Made by a program: the position numbers and the translations under genes. From assembly GCA_017544935.1 (NCBI GenBank), contig JAFYDF010000144.1, forward strand, positions 1 through 50,058: a stretch of DNA of 50,058 bases. Direction: 5' to 3'. Below are positions 6,394 to 15,345 of the stretch, piece by piece. This DNA comes from Clostridia bacterium (GTDB lineage: Bacteria > Bacillota > Clostridia > Christensenellales > Aristaeellaceae). The notes below the pieces were generated by a model. That model saw only the letters and a program-made list of their open reading frames with translations. It was not told where the DNA came from and made no database searches. How positions within the stretch are numbered: the stretch's first letter is position 1; each line of letters begins with the position of its first letter.

Positions 6394-9279
6394 CTATCTA
6401 TCCAGTATTTCGCCCTGCATCTTCAGATAATCTTCGCGAGTGATCAGAGTCCTGCGGGGTTTGGGTCCTTCATCTTGCGATACAATGCCCATATCAGCCA
6501 TCGTATCAATTAGTTTGCCGGCACGAGAATGGCCTAACCCAAGGCGGCGACGGAGCATACTGATAGAGCACTGCCCGCTTTCAACCGCCATGGCAATAGC
6601 ACGCTGCAGCATCTCATTCTCAGTCTCAGCCTGGTTCTCGTAATCGATTTCCTTGCCGCCTTCCTGTTCCTCAGGCTCGGCAGTCGCGCGTTCCATATGA
6701 TCATCAATACGCGAGTCATACATCGCTTCGTTATGTTCCTTTACATAATCGATGATTGCCTGAGCTTCGCTGTCTGAAACAAAGCAGCCCTGTACGCGTA
6801 GCGGACGGAACTCACTGCGCGGGAAGTAGAGCATGTCACCCTTTCCCAGTAGTTTCTCGGCACCGATCGAATCAATGATGGTGCGACTGTCAACATTGTT
6901 GGCAACAGCAAATGCGATACGGCTTGGAATATTCGCCTTGATGACGCCTGTGATTACGTCTACAGAGGGGCGCTGGGTCGCAACGATCATATAAATGCCC
7001 GCAGCGCGCGCAAGAGCTGCAAGGCGCTGAATCGATTCCTCCACCTGCTTGCGGCATTGGACCATCAGATCACTGAACTCATCGATGATGGCAACTATAT
7101 CTGGCATACGGTCTGCTTCGTTTGCCATCTTCTTGTTATAACCACTGATATTTCGTACGCCTACCTGCTGGAAACGGCGGTAACGGTCTCCCATCTCCTG
7201 TACCAGCCAATCAAGCGCAGCAGCAGCTTTCTTAGGATCGGAAACGACTTCTGTCAGCAGGTGCGGAATGCCATTATACGGCTGGAGTTCCACCAGTTTG
7301 GGGTCGATCATGATCAGGCGTACTTGCTGCGGAGTAGCGCGATACAGAATGCTTTGGATAATGGTATTGATACATACCGATTTACCGCTGCCAGTTGCAC
7401 CGGCAATCAGCATATGCGGCATATCGGAAAGCTCGCACAGTATAGGCTGGCCGGTAATATCCTTGCCCACAGCCACAAGGGTCGGCGATGTACTGGCCTG
7501 CATAGCCGGGCAGTCCAAGACTTCCTTAAGTGTTACGAGACTGCGCTTGTCATTGGGAACTTCAATGCCGACCAGGCTCGTACCTGGAATCGGAACCTCA
7601 ATGCGCAGACCCACAGCCTTCATCGACATGGCCAGGTTGTTGGAAATGCTGTTTAAGCGATTAACATTGACACCGTCAGCCAGGCGTAATGCAAAGCGTG
7701 TGATGGCAGGGCCGTGAACGACATATTCTACAGTTGCACTGATATTAAATGACTGCAGCGTATGCTCAAGCAGTTTCGCCCGGGCATCATCTTCTCCCTG
7801 TGTGTTGGCATGCTGAACAACAGGTTCTTTTAGCAGGCTCATGGGGGGGAACTGATATTTACCAGTCGGCTTCTTAATAGGCTCAGATGTGTGTTTGGCT
7901 TCCAGCGGATCCGTCTTTGCAGCAGTCTTGTTCTGTCCTTGGATCGGAATGCGTTCCCCTGTCAGTGGAACAGCGGGAGCAGTATGTACTTGCTGTACAG
8001 GTTTATCGGCACGGCGGCTGTCCTCGGCCACAGTAGTGCGTATCCGCGGCATGGGCAGTTCGATCTGTTCAGCTTTCTGTTCAGCCTTCTGTATCGGTCT
8101 CGGATTCTCTGTGACAGGAGGTACGGATACCGGTTCATCCTCCCATGGCAATTCTTCCTGAACAGGTTCCGTTTCAGCGGCCATCTGTACAGGATTCTGC
8201 GTCGGTATCTGGGGCGGTATCTGTGCCGTCTCCTGTGCAGCCCGACGTGCCGCACGGCGGCCAAGCCGCTCAGGTTTTTTATCTTCCGTTTCAGTTACAG
8301 GCTGAACAGGTTTTTGTTCCGTACGAACAGGCTGCTGTGGATACAGCTCCTCCAGTTGCTGCGAGCGTTCACGTCGACTGCCTCGGGCTGAACGGGGTGT
8401 CTGTTTCACAGGAATCTCTTCTCTGTATTGCTCCTGTGGACGCGCATAGCTTTCCTCCATCGGTGCAGGTGCACTGCTCAGCGGTGATATAGGCGTATCC
8501 GGTACCAGATAGCTGGGCTCGCTTTCGCCAGACGGAATCGGAGAATGGTATTCGTTCTGTGCCATCACAGGCGGCGCGCTAAACATACTCGTCTGTCCAA
8601 CCGGTTCAACAGGTTCAGCGGGTTGTTCATCCTGCTCCTGCCCGCGGCGGTAGCGGCGCTCGCCAATCATGGAAACAAGCTCTGCCGGGTTAAGACGCAG
8701 AAGCCCCATCAGCAGCACGAGAATCAGCAGAATCAGCAGTGCTGCTCCGCCGACCACATTGAATATATGATAGACCGGGAATGCGATCAGCATTCCCAGT
8801 AATCCGCCTCCGGCCAGATGTCCACCGTTGAACCCACGCAGGTTGTATGCACCGGTCAGGCAGGCACCGAAAGAGGTATTGTCCACCATTCCCAGTATGG
8901 TTTTATTGTTATTCGAAATATAATCGATCAAAGAGTTCTCTCTCGAACCGACACTGGTTAGCAGTGTAAGCAGTCCTGCCAGGCAAAGAAAAATACCAAA
9001 AGAGCACAGCCAGCGCCTCGGTGATACATGTCTGCGTGCTGAGGCACAGAACAGCATCCCTGCCCATAGCGCGAATAATGGCAGCAGCGGGCAGAGCACT
9101 CCGCCCAGACCATTCGCAGTATCCCGGAACAGCTGGAGGCTGAGCCATGCCGAAACAGTATTCAGCAGCAAGCCGAAGCACCATCCCAGTCCCAGCGCTA
9201 CAAGCATGCAGCCCAGAACCGTACGGAGCACGCCTCCGCGGTCACTTGTATGAATCTGTGTTTTTCTTGTTTGTGTCAT
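6394..9279 (-). CDS. ftsK: FtsK/SpoIIIE family DNA translocase
   Basis: A 961-residue septal DNA pump that clears chromosome DNA from the closing division septum or, in spore formers, moves it into the forespore. About four to five N-terminal membrane helices (residues 20-200) are followed by a long Pro/Gln/Glu-rich linker (roughly 205-480). Then come the alpha domain, the RecA-like beta motor with Walker A GATGSGKS (Lys633), Walker B IVAIIDEFSDLM, the family segments ATQRPSVDVITG and IPSRIAFAV, and a C-terminal winged-helix gamma domain (SMLRRRLGLGHSRAGKLIDTM) that reads KOPS/SRS DNA polarity signals. GAGAGG lies 6 bases before the ATG. It is 18 bases from the preceding secreted-protein gene, in an operon with an M28 peptidase. 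FtsK and SpoIIIE cannot be told apart here. Confidence 0.95.
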   Translation of the reverse strand: MTQTRKTQIHTSDRGGVLRTVLGCMLVALGLGWCFGLLLNTVSAWLSLQLFRDTANGLGGVLCPLLPLFALWAGMLFCASARRHVSPRRWLCSFGIFLCLAGLLTLLTSVGSRENSLIDYISNNNKTILGMVDNTSFGACLTGAYNLRGFNGGHLAGGGLLGMLIAFPVYHIFNVVGGAALLILLILVLLMGLLRLNPAELVSMIGERRYRRGQEQDEQPAEPVEPVGQTSMFSAPPVMAQNEYHSPIPSGESEPSYLVPDTPISPLSSAPAPMEESYARPQEQYREEIPVKQTPRSARGSRRERSQQLEELYPQQPVRTEQKPVQPVTETEDKKPERLGRRAARRAAQETAQIPPQIPTQNPVQMAAETEPVQEELPWEDEPVSVPPVTENPRPIQKAEQKAEQIELPMPRIRTTVAEDSRRADKPVQQVHTAPAVPLTGERIPIQGQNKTAAKTDPLEAKHTSEPIKKPTGKYQFPPMSLLKEPVVQHANTQGEDDARAKLLEHTLQSFNISATVEYVVHGPAITRFALRLADGVNVNRLNSISNNLAMSMKAVGLRIEVPIPGTSLVGIEVPNDKRSLVTLKEVLDCPAMQASTSPTLVAVGKDITGQPILCELSDMPHMLIAGATGSGKSVCINTIIQSILYRATPQQVRLIMIDPKLVELQPYNGIPHLLTEVVSDPKKAAAALDWLVQEMGDRYRRFQQVGVRNISGYNKKMANEADRMPDIVAIIDEFSDLMVQCRKQVEESIQRLAALARAAGIYMIVATQRPSVDVITGVIKANIPSRIAFAVANNVDSRTIIDSIGAEKLLGKGDMLYFPRSEFRPLRVQGCFVSDSEAQAIIDYVKEHNEAMYDSRIDDHMERATAEPEEQEGGKEIDYENQAETENEMLQRAIAMAVESGQCSISMLRRRLGLGHSRAGKLIDTMADMGIVSQDEGPKPRRTLITREDYLKMQGEILDR

Positions 9280-9297
9280 TCATAGCCTCTCTAGTTT

Positions 9298-10311
9298 TCA
9301 ATGCCTGCCCCTGAGTTCCATCTGATACAGGCTGTCTGTTTCATCAAAGTATAACATTGCACAGATTTCGCTGTTGTTTGGAGAGATACCGTCTGACAGG
9401 CTGAAACTATATTCCATATAATAACCCGGTTTCAGCCTGCTCAAAGTAACAGTTTGCATATCCAGCAATCCCGCAACAGCCGGCATTCCTAAAATACCTT
9501 CTGTTTCCTCCCGAGTCATCCCAGGATACACGCCTCCAAAGTCAAAGCGAGTTGTGCGCAGCATCAGTTCTCCCTCAATTTTTTGTGGATTACCGATTAC
9601 CTGGACGCCACGCAGTGCTGGATTCTCAAAATCATAAATCAGTTGATCCGAGTAAATAATATCAGGATCCGATAAACTGCCATATTGATTTATAACATTA
9701 TCCAGCAATTCATACATGGATATTCCAAATAGTTTGCCCTGCCTTGCTTCTGTCAGCTGATCTACTGCTGGCGGGTCAATAATCAGATAATCTGCAAGTT
9801 CATACCACTGCAGTTGTATCGCTCCAGCATGCCCGCTGAAATACCGAAAACGCTCGCTTGGATAATGGAAAGTAATCCCATACTCATCAAAACTGACACA
9901 GTCCGTTGGAACAGGCAAAATATCCGCTGCATCCAAATATGTATTCAATAAATCCATTACATTCTGTTCGACGTATGTGTTCAAGTAATCCTGCAGTACT
10001 TCTAAATCAGAAAAAACTTCTTCCAATTCGATTTTTTCCCCGGTTATCGCATCTAGCAGTGCTGTATGTGTAACCTGATCATACCTACCGAACTTCAAAT
10101 TCCCTTCTGCCGTCAGAGATACACTTACCGCTTGCCGTTCATTAGGCAGAGAAAAAGGAAACTCCGTTCTCGTGCATTGTGCCTCTACTCCGGCTGGGAT
10201 AAGCGCCGCTGCTTCATTATTCAGCCACACATCTGCAACGGACAGTCCTTCTGCAACTGCTTGACAAACCAATATAACTATTATTGACATAACAATAAGC
10301 AGTTTTTTCAT
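9298..10311 (-). CDS. Secreted protein of unknown function
   Basis: A 337-residue exported protein I do not recognise. The first 22 residues are a signal peptide (MKKLLIVMSIIVILVCQAVA, then EG), with no lipobox. The mature part is acidic and alternates beta strands and short helices, for example NLKFGRYDQVTHTALLDAITGEKIELEEVF followed by an amphipathic helix. That opening resembles secreted proteins with DUF3298/RsiV-like folds, but this is only an impression. The region after about residue 250 (FGGVYPGMTREETEGILGMP) has the PGM-then-helix pattern of small extracellular SmpA/OmlA-like or PepSY-like modules. The start at 10311 follows AGGGGTGA; an upstream in-frame ATG lacks such a site. It lies 41 bases after the M28 peptidase and 18 before ftsK. 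Confidence 0.65.
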   Translation of the reverse strand: MKKLLIVMSIIVILVCQAVAEGLSVADVWLNNEAAALIPAGVEAQCTRTEFPFSLPNERQAVSVSLTAEGNLKFGRYDQVTHTALLDAITGEKIELEEVFSDLEVLQDYLNTYVEQNVMDLLNTYLDAADILPVPTDCVSFDEYGITFHYPSERFRYFSGHAGAIQLQWYELADYLIIDPPAVDQLTEARQGKLFGISMYELLDNVINQYGSLSDPDIIYSDQLIYDFENPALRGVQVIGNPQKIEGELMLRTTRFDFGGVYPGMTREETEGILGMPAVAGLLDMQTVTLSRLKPGYYMEYSFSLSDGISPNNSEICAMLYFDETDSLYQMELRGRH

Positions 10312-10352
10312 GCGCTCACCCCTTTTTATTTTAGTTAAAAGCTGAAAGAAAA

Positions 10353-11279
10353 TCAATTTTCAGCTATGGTTTTTACAAATGTTCCAAGCGATTCCACTAA
10401 GTATTCTATGTTTTTTTCATCTGCAAATATATCGTGTCTCGTATGAATATTAGGTGTGTAATAACCAACCACAGGACAGCGTTTGCAAGCAACGACACCA
10501 ACACCCCGCCGGAAAGAGGACTGATCAGAATTCATCATACTCCCTGTTGATGGATAGAAATGCGGAATGATTCCATCTTGTTCAGACAAGTTCTGTTCCA
10601 AAAGCGTGTAATCCGCGAACGCGCGCGCATAATTCTTCGCAATAAACAGCATGTGGTTTCCTACGCCCACACAGTCCATATTGATTACCATCGTATTCTG
10701 CTTAATCGCCGGATGATTCTTTGCAAAAGCTTTACTGCCTTGCTTTCCTTTTTCTTCATTGTCAAAAAGAATAAACGCAGCGTTGTCACGTATCTCAATA
10801 GGCAAAGTTTCCATCAGGCCAAGCACAGTTGCAGTACCGGATGTATTATCATTAACATTATTGCGATTGGCTGGCCCCATCAGCATCAGAATAAGGAAAG
10901 CGTAGTAAACAACAAAAAAGCCGATCAGAGCGAATCGCCGCTCCCCTGTTAGTCTGAAGATACCATATGCAATACCCAAACTGGCAACAAGCAGCAATCC
11001 GACCACAAATGTCTGATAAAGAAAGAACAGCGGCAGATTTCGAGGAATGATCAGATTGGGTAATATCATATTAGCAGGTGTATCATAATGAGCTGTGAAA
11101 ATCACTCGTGCCGTATCTGGATCCCCTGCCACAAAATTGTGATGTTTCCCGTTTTCTTCCGTACGGGCAACGATGCCTGCATTTCCCGCTATTGTCTGAG
11201 CCCAGCGAAGAAATGAATCCTTCTGTTCCTCGCTTTTCCGAACAGGAAACTTTCGTACGATCTCATCCAAGCGGTTCAT
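10353..11279 (-). CDS. M28-family zinc metallopeptidase with two membrane helices
   Basis: A 308-residue aminopeptidase-type protein. The metal ligands of family M28 are in order: His and Asp in AHYDTP, Asp in NVNDNTSGTATVL, the Glu pair in FDNEEKGKQGS (general base plus ligand), Asp in INMDCVGVGN, and a late His in NIHTRHD. Two hydrophobic segments (about residues 105-150, FFLYQTFVVGLLLVASLGI and ALIGFFVVYYAFLILMLMG) are inserted between the first and second ligands, so the catalytic domain is membrane-attached. There is no classical signal peptide. AAAGGG lies upstream of the ATG. It heads the minus-strand operon that continues into ftsK and has a plausible promoter at 11319-11347. The peptide substrate is unknown. 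Confidence 0.85.
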   Translation of the reverse strand: MNRLDEIVRKFPVRKSEEQKDSFLRWAQTIAGNAGIVARTEENGKHHNFVAGDPDTARVIFTAHYDTPANMILPNLIIPRNLPLFFLYQTFVVGLLLVASLGIAYGIFRLTGERRFALIGFFVVYYAFLILMLMGPANRNNVNDNTSGTATVLGLMETLPIEIRDNAAFILFDNEEKGKQGSKAFAKNHPAIKQNTMVINMDCVGVGNHMLFIAKNYARAFADYTLLEQNLSEQDGIIPHFYPSTGSMMNSDQSSFRRGVGVVACKRCPVVGYYTPNIHTRHDIFADEKNIEYLVESLGTFVKTIAEN

Positions 11280-11318
11280 CTTGACACCCTTTCTAAATAG
11301 GAATGATATCTATCTTCT

Positions 11319-11347
11319 AGTATACCAAATATTACAAATCTGTGCAA
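11319..11347 (-). promoter_or_regulatory. Sigma-A-type promoter for the M28-ftsK operon
   Basis: On the minus strand TTGCAC (11342-11347) and TATACT (11319-11324) are 17 bases apart. This puts transcription start about 30 bases before the M28 gene. Confidence 0.55.
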
Positions 11348-11466
11348 GGCAGACCAGTAAAACAGCCAGGCTTTGCATGCTATTCTGTGATTTTTCAAAG
11401 TTTCGCCTACACTTGATTTACAGATAATTATCCTTTTTTCTCAATGACAATTATGCAGCGCTTATC

Positions 11467-11495
11467 TTGACTCTCCTGTCCGATAGTGCTATCTT
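11467..11495 (+). promoter_or_regulatory. Sigma-A-type promoter for the first MATE gene
   Basis: TTGACT (11467-11472) and TATCTT (11490-11495) are separated by 17 bases and lie about 40 bases upstream of the MATE start codon. The rest of the 254-base gap (11280-11533) shows no other gene or clear RNA structure. Confidence 0.55.
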
Positions 11496-11533
11496 TTGCT
11501 TAAGAAACAGTCGTGACAAAAAGGAGGAATTAT

Positions 11534-12862
11534 ATGTCAGAGTATCTTCTGACAGAAGGTAATGTCCGTAAAAAAATAATATCTTTTGCCATGCCTGTAT
11601 TCATTGGCCATTTCTTTCAGCAGATGTACAACATCGTGGATGCGCTGATAGTTGGCAATCTTGTCGATTCCAACGCTCTGGCTGCTGTCACATCCACATC
11701 ATACTATGTTTACCTCGTAACTGGTTTCTTTTATGGTTTTGCCATTGGTGCCGGCATAGTAATAGCGAGATACATTGGTGCACATGACGAGGAAGGAACA
11801 TCCAGATCGGTCCATACCGCAGTATGGCTTGGTTTACTGTTCAGCCTGTTGATGACATGTATAGGGATTTTTCTTTCCTCTTATGTATTGCGGTGGATGG
11901 GAACGCCTGAGAATGTAATATACCAGGCGTTGGGATATCTGAAAGTGTATTTTGCAGGATCGACCGCGTTCGTCCTATACAATGTTTTTGTCGGCATTCT
12001 GCAGGCGGCAGGTGACAGCAGACATCCGCTCATTTATCTGATCCTGAGCTCGGTCCTGAATATCGTTCTTGATATTCTTTTTATTGGTCCCCTGCATATG
12101 GGTGTAAAAGGCGCAGCCTTAGCAACGGTTCTTGCTCAGGCTCTTAGCATGGCACTTGCTGCTCACAGGGTATGTTCTGTCAGTGATAGCTATCGTCTGC
12201 GTCTGACTGCTCTTCGTCCAGCTTCAAAGACCATGCGACTGATTTTCAAATATGGAATGCCAACAGCAGTCCAGGGATGCATCATAGACTTATCCAATAT
12301 TCTGATCCAGTCCTATATCAACAGTTTTGGAAGCAATGCTATGGCAGGTATTGGTACAAGTGCAAAGCTTGAAGGTTTTGCTTTCCTGCCAGTGACAGCT
12401 TTTTCCATGGCCCTGAGCACTTTTGTCTCACAGAATCTTGGGGCAAAGAAAAACTCCCGAATAAGAGAAGGAATATGGTTTGGCCTAGGCTGTACCATTG
12501 GTATCCTTCTGTTGCTTGGCGGTATAATGTATATATTCGCACCGCAGCTGGTCGCGTTCTTCAGCAATGATCCTGAGATAATCACTTATGGTGTAACCCG
12601 GACACGCATATGCACTGCCTTTTACTGCCTTGTAGGGTTCTCTCACACTGCTTCGGCTGTTGCGCGCGGACTCGGCAAACCAATGATTCCGATGATCGTT
12701 ATGCTGGTATGCTGGTGCTTAGTACGCGTAGTTGTACTGGCTACACTGGGCCAGGTGCTTCATGATATCCGTCTCGTCTGTTGGATATATCCTTTCACCT
12801 GGTCTCTTTCTTCCGCTGTTTATGTTTTCTACCTGAAAAAATCAATGAAGAAAGTGTCATAA
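11534..12862 (+). CDS. MATE-family multidrug/solute exporter (first copy)
   Basis: A 442-residue polytopic membrane protein with twelve hydrophobic segments in two homologous halves, as in the MATE antiporters that export cationic drugs or metabolites using a Na+ or H+ gradient. The N-terminal half has FAMPVFIGHFFQQMYNIVDALIVGN, typical of the DinF/NorM-like clostridial group; the second half begins with FKYGMPTAVQGCIIDLSNILIQ. AAGGAGGA (11521-11528) is 5 bases before the chosen ATG, which rules out the more upstream ATG at 11513. It stands alone between a divergent peptidase operon and the sugar transporter. Only about 27% of the family-level function is predictable: substrate is unknown. 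A second, divergent MATE is encoded at 32687-34072. Confidence 0.9.
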   Translation: MSEYLLTEGNVRKKIISFAMPVFIGHFFQQMYNIVDALIVGNLVDSNALAAVTSTSYYVYLVTGFFYGFAIGAGIVIARYIGAHDEEGTSRSVHTAVWLGLLFSLLMTCIGIFLSSYVLRWMGTPENVIYQALGYLKVYFAGSTAFVLYNVFVGILQAAGDSRHPLIYLILSSVLNIVLDILFIGPLHMGVKGAALATVLAQALSMALAAHRVCSVSDSYRLRLTALRPASKTMRLIFKYGMPTAVQGCIIDLSNILIQSYINSFGSNAMAGIGTSAKLEGFAFLPVTAFSMALSTFVSQNLGAKKNSRIREGIWFGLGCTIGILLLLGGIMYIFAPQLVAFFSNDPEIITYGVTRTRICTAFYCLVGFSHTASAVARGLGKPMIPMIVMLVCWCLVRVVVLATLGQVLHDIRLVCWIYPFTWSLSSAVYVFYLKKSMKKVS

Positions 12863-12922
12863 CCATTTTGCTACCAAGGTCTTTTATCCTTATTTCAACA
12901 CGTTTTTCATCTTCGTTTGTCC

Positions 12923-12951
12923 TTGACACAGATTTTATACAGCATTATAAT
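12923..12951 (+). promoter_or_regulatory. Consensus sigma-A promoter of the sugar ABC transporter operon
   Basis: A perfect TTGACA (12923-12928) and perfect TATAAT (12946-12951) are 17 bases apart, about 70 bases upstream of the binding-protein gene. A dyad TTATA-ATACG-TATAA (12945-12959) overlaps the -10 and could be a repressor operator. A full-consensus promoter suggests that control, if any, is by repression. Confidence 0.8.
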
Positions 12952-13019
12952 ACGTATAACAAAACGCGGTCATAGTCATCGCGTAAACACACTTGGATAA
13001 AGAAAGGAAGAACCGCATC

Positions 13020-14318
13020 ATGAAAAAGCTGTTTGCAATCCTGCTGGTCGCCGTTATGCTGCTGACCTGCACTGCCCTGGCGGAGTTTGATACCTCCATT
13101 CCTGAAGGCACATCCTTTACCTTCTGGCATTCTTTCAGCGGTGTCAATGAAGAAGTCCTCAAAAAGCAGGTTGAAGATTTTGAAGCTCTCACCGGCTATG
13201 ACGTAGATCTGCAGTATATTGGTGGTTACAATGTAATCCACACCGAACTGGCTTCTGCCAACGCTGCCGGCAGCGGCGTGCCTGCCCTGACCGTCATCAA
13301 CGTTCCGCGTCTTACCAGCTATACTACTGACAAGCTGGTTGAAGATCTCAACCCCTACATCGCCGCTTGGCCGGATGAGATCAACTTTGATGACTTCTAT
13401 CCCGGCATGACCGACATGATGCAGAATGGCGGCTATCAGGCTGCCCTGCCCTTCGGTCAGAGCGGACAGATTTTCTTCTACAACAAGACCCTTATGAAAG
13501 AAATGGGCATTGAATTCCCCACCAAGATGGAAGACTTCGGTCCCTGGCTGAAGGCTGTGTACGAGTACACCGGCAAGCCTGCTCTGGATGTACACGGCAC
13601 CGACAACGCCTACTTCTACTGCCTCTTCACCAATGCTGATGCATTCATGATCGACGTTGAGACCAATACAACCGGTCTTGCCAGCGACAATGCTCTGAAC
13701 CTGATCAAAGATCTGCGTTCCTGGGTCGATGCCGGTTATATCAAATGGGTGGACACCGATGTCAGCAATACCCTGAAGATGGACTTCACCTCCGGTGCCT
13801 GCGCTGCTGTACTGTTCACTTCCTCCTCTTATGCCAACTATAAAGATGTCGCTGAGAAAGGCCAGAATGGTGCTACTTTCGAAGTCGGTATCGGCAATCA
13901 GCCTGTAGGCATTTCCGGTCGCAATGAACAGTATGTTGCTGGTGCTACTCTGATCATTCCTTCCAACCCCTGCAATACTCAGGCTCAGAAGAATGCTGCG
14001 TTCAAGCTTATCTGCTACCTGACTGCTCCCGAACGCCAGCTGGAGTGGGTACATGCTTCTTCTTATTACATTACCCGCAAGTCTGCTTCCACCGATCCTC
14101 AGTACGCCGAAGCCTATGCCGCCGTGCTGGCTGACCTGCCCGAGATGGCGGTTCTGGATCTGAATGTGTATGTTGCGAAGACTAAGCACCAGTTGTTTGA
14201 CAAGTGCGGCGATATCTTCGAACAGTATATGTCTGAGATCATGAACAATGGCATGGATCCCGAAGAAGGCTGGGAGATCATGTGCGAAGAAATCAACGAT
14301 ACCCTGGCCGACAAGTAA
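13020..14318 (+). CDS. Sugar ABC transporter substrate-binding protein (family 1)
   Basis: A 432-residue extracellular solute-binding protein of the maltose/glycerol-3-phosphate (UgpB-like) type. Residues 1-21 are a signal peptide ending ALA-EF. The mature protein opens with TSFTFWHSFSGVNEEVLKKQVEDFE and contains the hinge segment ALPFGQSGQIFFYNKTLMKEMGIEFP, both typical of the family. The signal peptide has LLTC, which does not fit a good lipobox, so anchoring is unclear. The start follows AAAGGAAG. A 24-base perfect palindrome lies 21 bases after its stop, before two permease genes. The ligand is likely an oligosaccharide or polyol, but the sequence does not show which. Confidence 0.9.
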   Translation: MKKLFAILLVAVMLLTCTALAEFDTSIPEGTSFTFWHSFSGVNEEVLKKQVEDFEALTGYDVDLQYIGGYNVIHTELASANAAGSGVPALTVINVPRLTSYTTDKLVEDLNPYIAAWPDEINFDDFYPGMTDMMQNGGYQAALPFGQSGQIFFYNKTLMKEMGIEFPTKMEDFGPWLKAVYEYTGKPALDVHGTDNAYFYCLFTNADAFMIDVETNTTGLASDNALNLIKDLRSWVDAGYIKWVDTDVSNTLKMDFTSGACAAVLFTSSSYANYKDVAEKGQNGATFEVGIGNQPVGISGRNEQYVAGATLIIPSNPCNTQAQKNAAFKLICYLTAPERQLEWVHASSYYITRKSASTDPQYAEAYAAVLADLPEMAVLDLNVYVAKTKHQLFDKCGDIFEQYMSEIMNNGMDPEEGWEIMCEEINDTLADK

Positions 14319-14339
14319 TCCCTTACCGATTCTTTTTCC

Positions 14340-14363
14340 GGGGGGCAGGCATGCCTGCCCCCC
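14340..14363 (+). terminator. Perfect 24-base palindrome between binding-protein and permease genes
   Basis: Six Gs, CAGG, then CATG, CCTG and six Cs make a 10-bp stem closed by a CATG tetraloop (or a 12-bp full palindrome). It starts 21 bases after the binding-protein stop and is followed by ATCCTTTATAAAA, a poor T-run. It is best read as a partial terminator or 3' RNA-stabilising hairpin that raises binding protein over permeases. Confidence 0.7.
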
Positions 14364-14389
14364 ATCCTTTATAAAAAGAGGCCTATGCT

Positions 14390-15331
14390 ATGAAGAAGAC
14401 AAAGCCCATGGTCATAAATGGTCGGCAGGTAAACATTCGGCCGGAAAAATACTATTGGTCTGATTTCTTTCTTGTATTACCCGCTGTCCTACTTCTATTG
14501 CTCGTAACATATTATCCGGTCGCTGAACTCATTCGCATCAGCTTCACCGACTGGCGGCTGACCATGACCACTGCCCCTGAATATGTCGGGTGGAAAAACT
14601 GGTCCTGGCTTTTCACTGCCAAGACCTCTTTACGCTACCTTACCAACTCCCTGCAGGTCACCCTGATCTACACTGTGTGTAACATCACAATTGATCTTGG
14701 CATCGGCCTGCTGCTTGCACATCTGTTCAATCATCTTACCAAGCCTTTTGCTTTCATGCGCGCTTTGATCTTCATGCCGCGCTATATCGCCATGTCCTCC
14801 TGCGGCATCATTTTCCTATGGATACTCAATACCGACTACGGCGTACTGAACAAGATGCTCGAGTGGGTAGGAGTAACAAATCATATTAACTGGCTAGGCG
14901 ATGATAACCTTGCCATGGTCTCTATTCTCATGCTGACAGGCTGGCACGGTGTCGGCTACTGCATGATGATCTATCTGTCCGCTCTGCTGGGCATTTCAAG
15001 TGATTATTACGAGGCTTCTTCGCTGGATGGTGCTACAGGCCTGCAGCAATTCCGCTATATCACGCTGCCGCTTCTCAGCCCCACCACGCTGTTCCTCTTT
15101 ATTACTACATTTATCAGTTCCATGAAGGTCTATCAGTCGGTCGATGTTATGACCAGCGGCGGTCCGCGAAATAAGACGGCCGTGATGGTCTACTACATCT
15201 ATGACCTTGCTTTCAACGATAACCGCATCGACCGTTCTGCCGTTACCGCTCTGCTGTTCTTCGCGATTCTGCTGATTGTGACAGCATCTACGATGCGTAT
15301 TACCAATAAGAACGTCCATTATGAGGCGTAA
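14390..15331 (+). CDS. Sugar ABC transporter permease, UgpA/MalF type
   Basis: A 313-residue membrane protein with six main helices (first about residues 27-50, VLPAVLLLLLVTYYPVAELI). The cytoplasmic coupling loop EAsSLDGATGLQQFRYITLPLL carries the EAA-like motif that docks onto the ATPase. It pairs with the next gene to form the channel for the upstream binding protein. AAAGAGG lies 8 bases upstream of the ATG. The operon has no ATPase gene, as in many Gram-positive sugar importers that share one MsmK/UgpC-like ATPase encoded elsewhere. Substrate is inferred only as a carbohydrate. Confidence 0.92.
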   Translation: MKKTKPMVINGRQVNIRPEKYYWSDFFLVLPAVLLLLLVTYYPVAELIRISFTDWRLTMTTAPEYVGWKNWSWLFTAKTSLRYLTNSLQVTLIYTVCNITIDLGIGLLLAHLFNHLTKPFAFMRALIFMPRYIAMSSCGIIFLWILNTDYGVLNKMLEWVGVTNHINWLGDDNLAMVSILMLTGWHGVGYCMMIYLSALLGISSDYYEASSLDGATGLQQFRYITLPLLSPTTLFLFITTFISSMKVYQSVDVMTSGGPRNKTAVMVYYIYDLAFNDNRIDRSAVTALLFFAILLIVTASTMRITNKNVHYEA

Positions 15332-15345
15332 GGGAGGGAAAGAGA

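Noticed and set aside
8000..8660. Several open frames on both strands opposite the ftsK linker
   Set aside because: They come from the compositionally biased Pro/Gln/Glu linker coding sequence; no independent gene evidence.
11340..11460. Possible riboswitch upstream of the first MATE gene
   Set aside because: Guanidine-type riboswitches often precede exporters, but no conserved core or convincing stems could be seen here, and the predicted promoter lies downstream of this stretch.
12945..14189. 414-codon open frame on the minus strand opposite the sugar binding-protein gene
   Set aside because: It has no family motif and lies opposite a clear gene with a consensus promoter. It looks like a by-product of codon usage on the true strand.
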